A stretch of 64,000 nt of DNA from Ilumatobacteraceae bacterium (GTDB lineage: Bacteria > Actinomycetota > Acidimicrobiia > Acidimicrobiales > Ilumatobacteraceae): positions 1 through 64,000 of the forward strand of contig JAJTFJ010000005.1 of NCBI GenBank assembly GCA_021298435.1, given 5' to 3'. The notes under the pieces were generated by a model. The model saw only the letters and a program-made list of their open reading frames with translations. It made no database searches and was not told the DNA's origin. The stretch's first letter is position 1; each line of letters opens with the position of its first letter. Shown here piece by piece: positions 52,480-60,822 of the stretch. The translations under genes were made by a program, and so were the position numbers.

Positions 52480-53337
52480 CTACGCGCTTGCTTCCAATGC
52501 AAACGCAATGACTTCAGGAATCTCGCTGGGACCCCCGACAAGAGCCAAACGCGCGCCCACTCTGTTTGCAAACGCACGTGCTTCATCGTGATCATCACGT
52601 GGAGCAATCACAATCAGTTCTTCCATGCCATGTGCCGCCATCTCAGCATCGCCTTCGACCGTTGCTCGACAATCAGACAAAAGAATCGTGATACGACGAC
52701 CCGCACGTGATCGTGACAACTGTTGGCGTGCAGCCAACAATGCACCGGCGAGGTCGGTTGTACCGTGCCCCCGCAATGTGAGCACATCATTAATCACACG
52801 CTCACTCGACTTCGGTACATCCTGACTCTTTGTCACGACGACATCTTTGCCAAATGCAATCACGCTGTAGTCCTCAGGATTGCGACTTGCAATTGATGCA
52901 GTTGCCACGGCATTCGTCGCCAATGGCTGACCACCCATAGAGCCACTGCGATCTAACAACAAGCAGAAAGCAGTGCCCGGTTTGCGCCAACCGCGCACAC
53001 GTAAACGATCTGGGTCGATGGCATGCCCGCGACGGGATTCACTGATTGCTTCAAGACTCGCATCAATGTCGATGTCACCAGCCTCTGGGCTGTATGCCTG
53101 TTCCACCATCTTGCCGATGCCACGTGGTCGAGCGCGTCCGCGTGCGCCAAGATCCAACATCAATCTGCCAGCGAGACGCTTTGCTAACTCTCGCAATTTC
53201 GGGTCCGTTGCACCCGTGAGGTCTGCGAGTAATCCCAGCATTTCATCGGGACTGTTCTGCATTGCTTCATCAACTGCGTACTCATCGAGTTCTCCTACTT
53301 CAGGAGAAATTTGTTCGAAGTTGTCATTGCGTGACAA
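52480..53337 (-). CDS. VWA domain protein (MIDAS motif, MoxR partner)
   Basis: FCLLLDRSGSMGGQPLATNAVATASIA, GHGTTDLAGALLAA, ILLSDCRAT. Confidence 0.85.
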   Translation of the reverse strand: MSRNDNFEQISPEVGELDEYAVDEAMQNSPDEMLGLLADLTGATDPKLRELAKRLAGRLMLDLGARGRARPRGIGKMVEQAYSPEAGDIDIDASLEAISESRRGHAIDPDRLRVRGWRKPGTAFCLLLDRSGSMGGQPLATNAVATASIASRNPEDYSVIAFGKDVVVTKSQDVPKSSERVINDVLTLRGHGTTDLAGALLAARQQLSRSRAGRRITILLSDCRATVEGDAEMAAHGMEELIVIAPRDDHDEARAFANRVGARLALVGGPSEIPEVIAFALEASA

Positions 53338-53405
53338 GTCTCGACGAGACGTTGTTCGCTTGCCTGCATCCGCAACGGCTTGGTCGGCGGCTTCGCCTTC
53401 CTTTG

Positions 53406-54243
53406 TTAGAGGGAGGTCGTGCCCCGGTTCGTCGGGGCTCCAGCTTTTCCCTCGCCAGGGTCTCCTTCAACACGCCCAAAAACGTCTTGCCAAATCTCTG
53501 TGACGATTTCTTCAGACGTACGTACGCCACCTTCACGCACACGCACGCGTCCTGACAATGCAACCAATGCGGCATCGACGCCCACACTTGGTTGATCAAC
53601 AGTTGATTCGCGCAATTCAGCCAATGAAACTGCCACTTTTGCAAAGTCAACGGCGCCACGAACAGATGAGCCCACGCGCAAGTCAGGATGCTGACGAGTA
53701 CGACGAACAACTTCTACCGACACGACACACGCGGTCGTACACCGCGCCAGAGATTCGTGCTGTACCCACTGCATCAAAAGGGTTCATCGCAGCAACCAAG
53801 CGGAAGCCAGGCGAAGCAGCAATACGACCCAAACGTGGAACATTCAATTCAGCTTCACTCATCACAGTGATGAGAACGTTAAGTGTTTCTTCGGGAATGC
53901 GATTGATCTCTTCGACATACAACAAAGAACCATCGCGCATCGCAGAGACCAACGGGCCATCAACAAACACCGATGGGTCATAGCCCTCGTTGAGAACACG
54001 TGCGGGGTCGAAGTGACCCACCAAACGGGCAGGAGTTAACTCGGCATTGCCTTCGACAAATTCGAATCCGATACCTAAGCCTTGAGCAACGGCTCGCAAC
54101 AACGTTGACTTGCCAGTTCCCGGAGGACCTTCTAACAACACGTGACGATCTGCAGCCAGCGCCGCAAGAACTAATTCGAGTTCACGCGTGCGCCCCACCA
54201 CATGTGATGAGAGCGTGTTGCGCAGAGATGCAGCGCTAGTCAT
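53406..54243 (-). pseudogene. MoxR-type AAA+ ATPase, apparently disrupted by internal deletion plus frameshift
   Basis: Frame A (54243-53683): LLEGPPGTGKSTLLRAVAQ...VAAMNPFDAVGTARISGAVYDRVCRV then GRSCSSYSSAS*; frame B (53777-53406) continues VSVEVVRRTRQHPDLRVGSSVRGAVDFAKVAVSL, the family C-terminal motif. Confidence 0.75.
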
Positions 54244-55387
54244 TGACAATGACGCCGCGAATGTTTTCGCCGTCACGCATTGCCTGGTAACCCTCATTGA
54301 TCTGATCAAGCGTGTACCGCTTTGTAATCAGTTCATCAAGCTTGAGGTCACCAACGCGATACATGTCGAGAAGTTTTGGAATGTCTGCACGTGGGTTCAA
54401 GCTGCCAAAGATGGTTCCCTTGACTTCTTTGTTCCACATTGCCAACTGGAAGAGGTTGATATCGGCGCTTGTCTCATGCATTGGCGAGATTGCAGTGACA
54501 ACACATGTGCCACCCTTGCCAACCATTGCCATGCCCTCGCCCATCATGTTGCCGTGCAACACGCCGGGGGTCATGATGACGCGATCCGCCATTTCACCCC
54601 ATGTCAATTCATTGATGTGAGGAATTGCTTCGGCCATCGATGAGAACGTATGCGTTGCACCGAACTCCATTGCCTTCTCGCGCTTGAACTCCACAGGGTC
54701 AATTGCGATGATGCGCTTTGCGCCAGCCATGCGAGCACCTTGCACGGCGTTAATGCCTATGCCACCGATGCCAACAACGACAACAGTGTCACCAGGTTGC
54801 GTGTCGGCGCGGTTCGTGGCTGAGCCCCAACCCGTTGCAACACCACACGACACCAATGCAACTGCATCGAGTGGAAGATCTTTCTCCACCTTGATGAGTG
54901 ATGCTTCTGCCACCGTTGCGTATTCAGAGAATGTGCCCAACTTGGCCATCAGCTTCACGGGGCGACCATCTTTGACATGGTGACGGTGAGTGCCGTCCGT
55001 GATCATGCCGCCTGTGAGGGTTCCTGCGCCCAAATTGCAGAGGTTTTGACGCCCTGTGGAGCAATAACGGCACCGCCCACAAGATGGGACGAAGCTGGCT
55101 GACACATGGTCGCCGGGCTGCAATGTCGTGACGCCGGGGCCACACTTCACCACAACGCCAGCACCTTCGTGACCGCCGATGAACGGGAAGAAATCATCCA
55201 CGCCCATCATGGCGAGGAGTTCCTTCGGAGGAACCATGTCACCCGTGACGAAGTGCTCGTCTGAGTGGCACATGCCGGAGACTTTCCAGTTGACGAGAAC
55301 TTCATTCGCCTTTGGTTCGTCGACTTCAATCTCTTCGACGACCCATGGCTGATCCATTCCGTACAAAACAGCAGCACGTGATTTCAT
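54236..55387 (-). CDS. Zn-dependent alcohol dehydrogenase, NDMA-dependent (mycofactocin-associated) type
   Basis: SGMCHSDEHFVTGD, PFIGGHEGAGVV, PSCGRCRYCSTGRQNLCNLGA, VVVVGIGGIGINAVQGARMAGAKRIIAIDPVEFKREKAMEFGATH. Confidence 0.9.
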   Translation of the reverse strand: MKSRAAVLYGMDQPWVVEEIEVDEPKANEVLVNWKVSGMCHSDEHFVTGDMVPPKELLAMMGVDDFFPFIGGHEGAGVVVKCGPGVTTLQPGDHVSASFVPSCGRCRYCSTGRQNLCNLGAGTLTGGMITDGTHRHHVKDGRPVKLMAKLGTFSEYATVAEASLIKVEKDLPLDAVALVSCGVATGWGSATNRADTQPGDTVVVVGIGGIGINAVQGARMAGAKRIIAIDPVEFKREKAMEFGATHTFSSMAEAIPHINELTWGEMADRVIMTPGVLHGNMMGEGMAMVGKGGTCVVTAISPMHETSADINLFQLAMWNKEVKGTIFGSLNPRADIPKLLDMYRVGDLKLDELITKRYTLDQINEGYQAMRDGENIRGVIVND

Positions 55388-55419
55388 GATTCCCCCTGAA
55401 AGTTTTCTAAGCGGTTGAT

Positions 55420-56535
55420 TTATTCGTAAACGAGAACGCCGCGGATGTTCTTGCCATCGCGCATGTCTTGGTATCCCTGGTTGATGTCATCGAGCGTGTA
55501 GGTGTTTGTCACCAAGCCGTCGAGATCAAGTTGTCCTTCGCGGTACATGCCAAGAAGTTTTGGAATATCGGCACGTGGGTTACCCGAACCGAACAATGAA
55601 CCAACAACTTGCTTCTCCATCAATGTGAGGTCAAGAAGGCTCATGTTTGCTCCACCCATTTCAAAAGCAGGGTGAATGTTGGTGACAACAACGCGACCAC
55701 GCTTTGCAGCAAGTGCCATTGCTTCACCCATGAGCTGGCCATCGCCCACACCCATTGTCAAGATGACCTTGTTTGCCATGGTTCCCCATGTGAGCTCTTG
55801 CAAGAACGGCAATGCTTCGGCCATTGAGCTCACTGTGTGAGTTGCACCGAATTCCATTGCCTTTTCGCGCTTGAACTCGACCGGGTCGATAGCGACGATG
55901 CGCTTTGCACCAGCGAGCTTTGCGCCCTGAATTGCGTTCGCACCGATACCGCCAACGCCGACAACAACGACAGTGTCACCAGGAGCAACATCTGCTGCAT
56001 ACACAGCCGAACCCCAACCGGTGACAACACCGCAACCGAGCAAGCATGCCTTGTCGAGAGGAACATCTTTTTCGATCTTGATGCACGATGCTTCGTTCAC
56101 CACTGTGTGATGAGCGAAGGTTCCGAGCATGCACATGAGCGTGAGGTCTTTGCCTTGTGCGTGGTGACGTGAGGTGCCGTCAGAAATCTGAAGACCAAGT
56201 CCCATGAGTGCACCGAGGTCGCACAAGTTCTGATGGCCGGTGGAGCAGCTTGGGCAACGGCCACATGATGGGATGAAGCCGAACACCACGTGATCGCCAG
56301 GGGCAATCCAGCTGACGCCTTCGCCGACCTGCTCAACAACGCCGGCACCTTCGTGGCCGCCCACGATGGGCAGAGCGAATGGAAGGTCGCCTGTTGTGAG
56401 GTGCTCATCTGAGTGGCACATGCCTGATGCGGCAATCTTGACCAGAACTTCGCCTGGACCAGGAGCATCAAGCTCGATCTCTTCGACGCTCCATGGAGCA
56501 TTAACTTCCCAGAGCACTGCTGCCTTCGTCTTCAT
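55420..56535 (-). CDS. Zn-dependent alcohol dehydrogenase, NDMA-dependent (mycofactocin-associated) type, paralogue
   Basis: SGMCHSDEHLTTGDLPFALPIVGGHEGAGVV, PSCGRCPSCSTGHQNLCDLGA, same VVVVGVGGIGANAIQGAKLAGAKRIVAIDPVEFKREKAMEFGATH block. Confidence 0.9.
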   Translation of the reverse strand: MKTKAAVLWEVNAPWSVEEIELDAPGPGEVLVKIAASGMCHSDEHLTTGDLPFALPIVGGHEGAGVVEQVGEGVSWIAPGDHVVFGFIPSCGRCPSCSTGHQNLCDLGALMGLGLQISDGTSRHHAQGKDLTLMCMLGTFAHHTVVNEASCIKIEKDVPLDKACLLGCGVVTGWGSAVYAADVAPGDTVVVVGVGGIGANAIQGAKLAGAKRIVAIDPVEFKREKAMEFGATHTVSSMAEALPFLQELTWGTMANKVILTMGVGDGQLMGEAMALAAKRGRVVVTNIHPAFEMGGANMSLLDLTLMEKQVVGSLFGSGNPRADIPKLLGMYREGQLDLDGLVTNTYTLDDINQGYQDMRDGKNIRGVLVYE

Positions 56536-56555
56536 GACGTCCCCTTTGGTTCGGT

Positions 56556-56576
56556 CAGTTGGACGAGGCCCAACTG
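56556..56576. promoter_or_regulatory. Inverted repeat CAGTTGG-ACGAGGC-CCAACTG in the ADH/mftA divergent intergenic region
   Basis: Read directly; 7-bp perfect arms, 7-nt spacer. Confidence 0.45.
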
Positions 56577-56597
56577 GTGTCCTTGAAGATTACTCAC

Positions 56598-56625
56598 AGG
56601 CCCCCAACCTTCTCTAGTGGGGCCT
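56598..56625. promoter_or_regulatory. Second inverted repeat AGGCCCC-N14-GGGGCCT just upstream of mftA
   Basis: Read directly: aggccccCAACCTTCTCTAGTggggcct region; 7-bp perfect arms. Confidence 0.35.
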
Positions 56626-56646
56626 TGCGGGGGTACTCTCATAGGC

Positions 56647-56766
56647 ATGGAACAAGACACCCCACAGACCCAAGTCACCGAGCAGGTCGAAGCCACCGAA
56701 GCAGTCGTCACTGAAGAGCTCCTCGTTGAGGAAATCTCCATTGATGGCATGTGCGGTGTCTACTGA
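56647..56766 (+). CDS. mftA: Mycofactocin precursor peptide MftA (39 aa)
   Basis: Translated by hand: MEQDTPQTQVTEQVEATEAVVTEELLVEEISIDGMCGVY*; diagnostic C-terminus IDGMCGVY; directly upstream of mftB/mftC; missing from the supplied ORF track, whose listed ORFs are all 60 aa or longer. Confidence 0.97.
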   Translation: MEQDTPQTQVTEQVEATEAVVTEELLVEEISIDGMCGVY

Positions 56767-56780
56767 GCCCTCAGGCTCAG
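56763..56780 (+). promoter_or_regulatory. Hairpin spanning the mftA stop codon (mftA-mftB intercistronic)
   Basis: CTGAGCC-CTCA-GGCTCAG: perfect 7-bp stem, 4-nt loop. Confidence 0.65.
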
Positions 56781-56785
56781 CCGTT

Positions 56786-57052
56786 ATGACCCTCACGCTC
56801 GAGTCGGCGTGCGAGATGCACCCGCAGGTCGCCCTGCGACCCGAGCCCTTCGGGGCGCTCGCCTATCACTATGGCAACCGACGCCTCGTCTTTCTTCGCC
56901 ATCCCGACATTGTTCGGGTGGTACGCAATGTCTCCACGTATCCCTCACTTCGCGATGCACTCGCCGGTGAAGGAGTCGAGGAGCAGCGCTGGCCTTCCTT
57001 CGTGAAGGCACTTTCCACTCTCACCACATCGGAGATCATTCGTGTCCGCTGA
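56786..57052 (+). CDS. mftB: Mycofactocin peptide chaperone MftB
   Basis: VALRPEPFGALAYHYGNRRLVFLRHPDIVRVV; between mftA and mftC; start at internal ATG 56786. Confidence 0.95.
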   Translation: MTLTLESACEMHPQVALRPEPFGALAYHYGNRRLVFLRHPDIVRVVRNVSTYPSLRDALAGEGVEEQRWPSFVKALSTLTTSEIIRVR

Positions 57053-58157
57053 AAGCCTCGTTACCCAGATGAAGTCAGGGCTCGATGCCCCTATTTGTCT
57101 CACATGGGAACTCACCTACGCCTGCAACCTTGCATGTGTCCACTGCCTCTCAAGTTCTGGTCAGCGCGACGAGCGTGAGTTGTCAACAGAGCAGGCAAAA
57201 GCTGTTCTTGATGAACTGCGTGACTTGCAGGTGTTCTACATCAACATCGGTGGCGGCGAGCCAATGGTGCGTCGTGACTTCTTTGAAATTCTCGAACACT
57301 CCATCTCCAATGGCATCGGAGTGAAGTTCTCCACCAACGGTGCATTCATCGACAAGAAAAATGCAGAGCGTCTTGCCACGATGGACTACCTCGACATTCA
57401 AATCAGTCTCGATGGAACCACCGCAGAGGTCAACGATGCAGTGCGCGGCGAAGGCTCATACGCCACAGCAATTACTGCAATGGAAAATCTTCGCGATGCA
57501 GGCTTTGGTCAATTCAAAATCTCTGTTGTTGTGACACGTCACAACGTTGATCAACTCGATGAGTTCAAAGCACTCGCAGATTCGTTTGGTGCACAACTTC
57601 GAATTACGCGTCTTCGTCCTGCCGGCCGCGGCGCCGACACATGGAATGAATTGCACCCCACCAACGCACAACAGCGTCAGATTTACGACTGGCTGTTGGC
57701 GCATGGAGAAAACGTTCTTACTGGTGACTCCTTCTTCCACCTAAATGCATTTGGTGAATCACTCCCCGGCCTCAACATGTGTGGAGCAGGTCGCGTGGTG
57801 TGTCTCATCGATCCATTAGGTGATGTGTATGCATGCCCGTTCGTGATTCATGAAGACTTCAAAGCAGGAAATGTTTTAGACGATGGCGGATTCACCAAGG
57901 TGTGGCGCGGATCTGATTTGTTCCTCGAACTTCGTGAACCACAAAGTGCCGGTGCATGTGCATCGTGCGGTGCCTTTGATGCATGTCAAGGCGGATGCAT
58001 GGCTGCCAAGTTCTTCACAGGCATTCCACTCGATGGCCCCGACCCAGAATGTGTCGGCGGAGACGGAGAGAAGTTGCTGGGGGCTGTTCCCGTTGCACTT
58101 CTTCCACGTCCTTCTATGGACCACTCAAAGCCAGCCCGCATCAAGGTCAACTCATGA
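57042..58157 (+). CDS. mftC: Mycofactocin radical SAM maturase MftC
   Basis: CNLACVHC radical SAM motif, INIGGGEPMVRRDFFEI, C-terminal SPASM-like cysteines (CGAGRVVCLIDPLGDVYACPF; CASCGAFDACQGGCMAAK). Confidence 0.96.
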   Translation: MSAESLVTQMKSGLDAPICLTWELTYACNLACVHCLSSSGQRDERELSTEQAKAVLDELRDLQVFYINIGGGEPMVRRDFFEILEHSISNGIGVKFSTNGAFIDKKNAERLATMDYLDIQISLDGTTAEVNDAVRGEGSYATAITAMENLRDAGFGQFKISVVVTRHNVDQLDEFKALADSFGAQLRITRLRPAGRGADTWNELHPTNAQQRQIYDWLLAHGENVLTGDSFFHLNAFGESLPGLNMCGAGRVVCLIDPLGDVYACPFVIHEDFKAGNVLDDGGFTKVWRGSDLFLELREPQSAGACASCGAFDACQGGCMAAKFFTGIPLDGPDPECVGGDGEKLLGAVPVALLPRPSMDHSKPARIKVNS

Positions 58158-58741
58158 GTCCAGTCGTTGTTGTTCTTGCAGCAATTGCGTCGTACTTCGT
58201 CGGCACCATTCCCAGCGCCATTGTTGTTGCTCGCACCAAAGGCGTCGACATCACAACATTCGGCTCAGGCAACCCCGGTGCAAGCAACGTTGCACGTGCT
58301 TTGGGCTGGAAATACGGCTCCATTGTTTTCGCAATTGATGCCGCAAAGGGAGCCATTCCTGCTGCCATCTTCTTAGGCGATCGCCCCATTGCTTACGTGT
58401 GCGGAGCTTTTGCAATTCTCGGACACCTCTTCCCCATCACTCGTAAATTCAAAGGCGGCAAGGGTGTTGCCACAGGCGCTGGCCTGTTGTTGCCATTGCA
58501 TCCACTCTTCATGATCATCTGTGCCATCACATGGATCTCACTGATGAAGCTCACGAAGAAGGCTTCCATCGCATCCATCGTCGTTGTGCCACTGCCCATC
58601 ATCATGATTGCGCTATCGAAGAAGCCGACATGGGAAGTATTCGCTTTTGTCGGGATCGCTCTTCTCATTGAAGTTCGACATGTTTCGAACATCAAGCGCC
58701 TTTTGTCAGGTAGCGAGAACACTCTCGACGTCAAGAAGTAG
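58154..58741 (+). CDS. plsY: Glycerol-3-phosphate acyltransferase PlsY
   Basis: YFVGTIPSAIVVAR, FGSGNPGASNVARALGWKYG, LGHLFPITRKFKGGKGVATGAG; ATGA overlap with mftC; the ORF-track start (57983) is too early. Confidence 0.9.
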   Translation: MSPVVVVLAAIASYFVGTIPSAIVVARTKGVDITTFGSGNPGASNVARALGWKYGSIVFAIDAAKGAIPAAIFLGDRPIAYVCGAFAILGHLFPITRKFKGGKGVATGAGLLLPLHPLFMIICAITWISLMKLTKKASIASIVVVPLPIIMIALSKKPTWEVFAFVGIALLIEVRHVSNIKRLLSGSENTLDVKK

Positions 58742-58744
58742 AGA

Positions 58745-59446
58745 TTGTTCTCAATGGGCTCTGCGACATCTGCAGAAATCGCCGAGTCGCGGCCAATTCT
58801 TCTTCTTCCCCTCGGTGCATGGGAACAACACGGCCCGCATCTGCCGCTTGATACCGACACCATGATCATCACTCGTGTGATCGCTGACGTCCTACGTCAC
58901 GAAGACCTCCGTACTGTCAATGTGATGTCGGCGCCAGCAATCTCCATCACTGCAAGCGATGAGCACCATGGTTTCCCTGGCACTCTCAGTACCGGCACAC
59001 AGGCATTAAAAGATTCTGTTGTTGCTATTTGCCGATCTGCATCGTGGGCAACGGGCGTGTGCATCGCGAATGGGCACGGCGGCAATGCAGATGCATTGGC
59101 AGCAATCACCTCTGCACTTGCATACGAAAGCATCACACACAGCGTGTGGTCTCTTCCTTCCTATAGCGGCGGCGACATGCACGCAGGCCACACCGAGACG
59201 TCTCTTTTGTTACACATCGCACCCAATGAAGTTCGCAGCAATGTGATTGCTCGCGGAGCAACCCATGATGCTGGTCTTATCGACGCCATGCGTGATGGTG
59301 GGGTGCAAGCAGTGTCTGAAAACGGAATCATTGGCGATGCAAGCACTGCAACTGCTTCTCACGGGAAAGCTGTCCTCGATTTGTACACCAACTCTCTTCG
59401 TGCACATGTACTTGACTGCCACCGTGAGTGGACAACAAAGAAATGA
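58745..59446 (+). CDS. mftE: Mycofactocin precursor peptidase MftE (creatininase family)
   Basis: ILLLPLGAWEQHGPHLPLDTDTMI, IANGHGGNADAL, GDMHAGHTETSLLL; TTG 58745 or ATG 58754 start. Confidence 0.93.
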   Translation: MFSMGSATSAEIAESRPILLLPLGAWEQHGPHLPLDTDTMIITRVIADVLRHEDLRTVNVMSAPAISITASDEHHGFPGTLSTGTQALKDSVVAICRSASWATGVCIANGHGGNADALAAITSALAYESITHSVWSLPSYSGGDMHAGHTETSLLLHIAPNEVRSNVIARGATHDAGLIDAMRDGGVQAVSENGIIGDASTATASHGKAVLDLYTNSLRAHVLDCHREWTTKK

Positions 59447-60822
59447 ACACATCAGGTCTCACAACTGATGATCAATGGTTTCGGTCCGAGAATGGATCAG
59501 GACTCCTTGCGGGATCACCACTGACTTATTTCTCAGTCACTGATGCTGGTCAAAAGATTCTTGATGCAATCGAAAACAACAAACCTCTTCCCGTTAATCA
59601 CGCAGCTCTGACACAACGACTCCTCGCCAAAGGGGCAGTTCACCCGGCGTATGACACACCTGGGAACGCTGCGGATCTCACAGTTGTTATCCCCTCATAT
59701 GTTTCCGAGACAACACACCTAGAACGCCTGCAAACATTGGTGGATTCGCTCGCCGGACTGCACCTCATTGTCGTTGATGACTGTTCACCAATTGGCATTG
59801 TTCTGAGTGGCGCCGAGGTTATTCGGCTACCGACAAACCAAGGTCCCGCAACTGCACGGAACGCTGGGCTCAATGCAGTCACCACTGCGTATGTCGCTTT
59901 CGTCGACGACGACACATCAGTAACTGCTCACCAACTTCTCGCTCTGACTTCTCACTTCACCGACATGAGTGTCGATGTTGTCGCACCACGGGTTGCGAGC
60001 ACATCTGGAGAGTCTCTTGTTGCCGAGTACGAAACCTTTCACTCTCCCTTAGATCTCGGTCTCCTTCCTTCCGTGGTGCGACCACTCTCACGTGTCTCGT
60101 ATGTTCCAGCTGCCGTGCTCGTCGCTCGCACCCACGCAGTGAAAGAGATGCATGCATTCGATACATCAATGCGACTCGGCGAAGACGTTGACCTCATTTG
60201 GCGAATAGTCGAAGAGGGCAGAACCGTCCGATACGACCCAACAGTGATTTGTCACCACGCGCCTCGCATGACAATACGTGCGTTACTGAAACAACGATTC
60301 GGCTACGGACGCAGCGCAGCATCACTTGATAGAAAACATCCGTTCACTGCAGCGCCACTGCGTGCCAACATCGTGATGCTGATTCCAGCCATTGCACTTC
60401 TTAGTGGATATGTCTTTGTCGCAGCCGCTCTCGTGCCTCTCATGCTTGTGTGGTTCTCGATCACGTTGCGTCAGACCAAAATCCCACTCACAACAAGAGC
60501 GAAACTGGCGATGACAGGATGGTTCTCCACGGTGCGACTCCTGACTTCTGCGATTATGCGAGTCTGGTGGCCGCCAGTACTTCTCATCGGCCAATTCTCA
60601 CTGCGAGTCGGAGCAGTCTTTGTCTTCAGTGCTTTCGTGCCTGCGATGTACGGACTCATGCGCAATAAACCGCGACATACCGTCGGGTATATCACTCTTC
60701 GTATTCTTGACCCCATGGCATATGGCGTCGGCGTGTGGGCTGGCGTGATTCGAGACCGCAACCTCAGATGTTTATTACCGGTAGTCACTCGTAGTTCAAT
60801 CCGACTACGGTCAAAGGTGTGA
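59443..60822 (+). CDS. mftF: Mycofactocin glycosyltransferase MftF (GT2)
   Basis: LLAGSPLTYFSVTDAGQKILDAI, LTVVIPSY, LIVVDDCSP, LPTNQGPATARNAGL, AFVDDDTSV, LGEDVDLIWRIVEEG; ATGA overlap with mftE. Confidence 0.93.
   Translation: MNTSGLTTDDQWFRSENGSGLLAGSPLTYFSVTDAGQKILDAIENNKPLPVNHAALTQRLLAKGAVHPAYDTPGNAADLTVVIPSYVSETTHLERLQTLVDSLAGLHLIVVDDCSPIGIVLSGAEVIRLPTNQGPATARNAGLNAVTTAYVAFVDDDTSVTAHQLLALTSHFTDMSVDVVAPRVASTSGESLVAEYETFHSPLDLGLLPSVVRPLSRVSYVPAAVLVARTHAVKEMHAFDTSMRLGEDVDLIWRIVEEGRTVRYDPTVICHHAPRMTIRALLKQRFGYGRSAASLDRKHPFTAAPLRANIVMLIPAIALLSGYVFVAAALVPLMLVWFSITLRQTKIPLTTRAKLAMTGWFSTVRLLTSAIMRVWWPPVLLIGQFSLRVGAVFVFSAFVPAMYGLMRNKPRHTVGYITLRILDPMAYGVGVWAGVIRDRNLRCLLPVVTRSSIRLRSKV

Noticed and set aside
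53324-53710. 128-aa reverse ORF spanning the moxR/VWA junction
   Set aside because: Overlaps the moxR C-terminal frame and VWA N-terminus in a third frame with no recognisable family motif; treated as spurious.
53406-54243. Programmed ribosomal frameshift in moxR
   Set aside because: No slippery heptamer is evident at the junction and the family segment between the two halves appears missing, so deletion or assembly error fits better.
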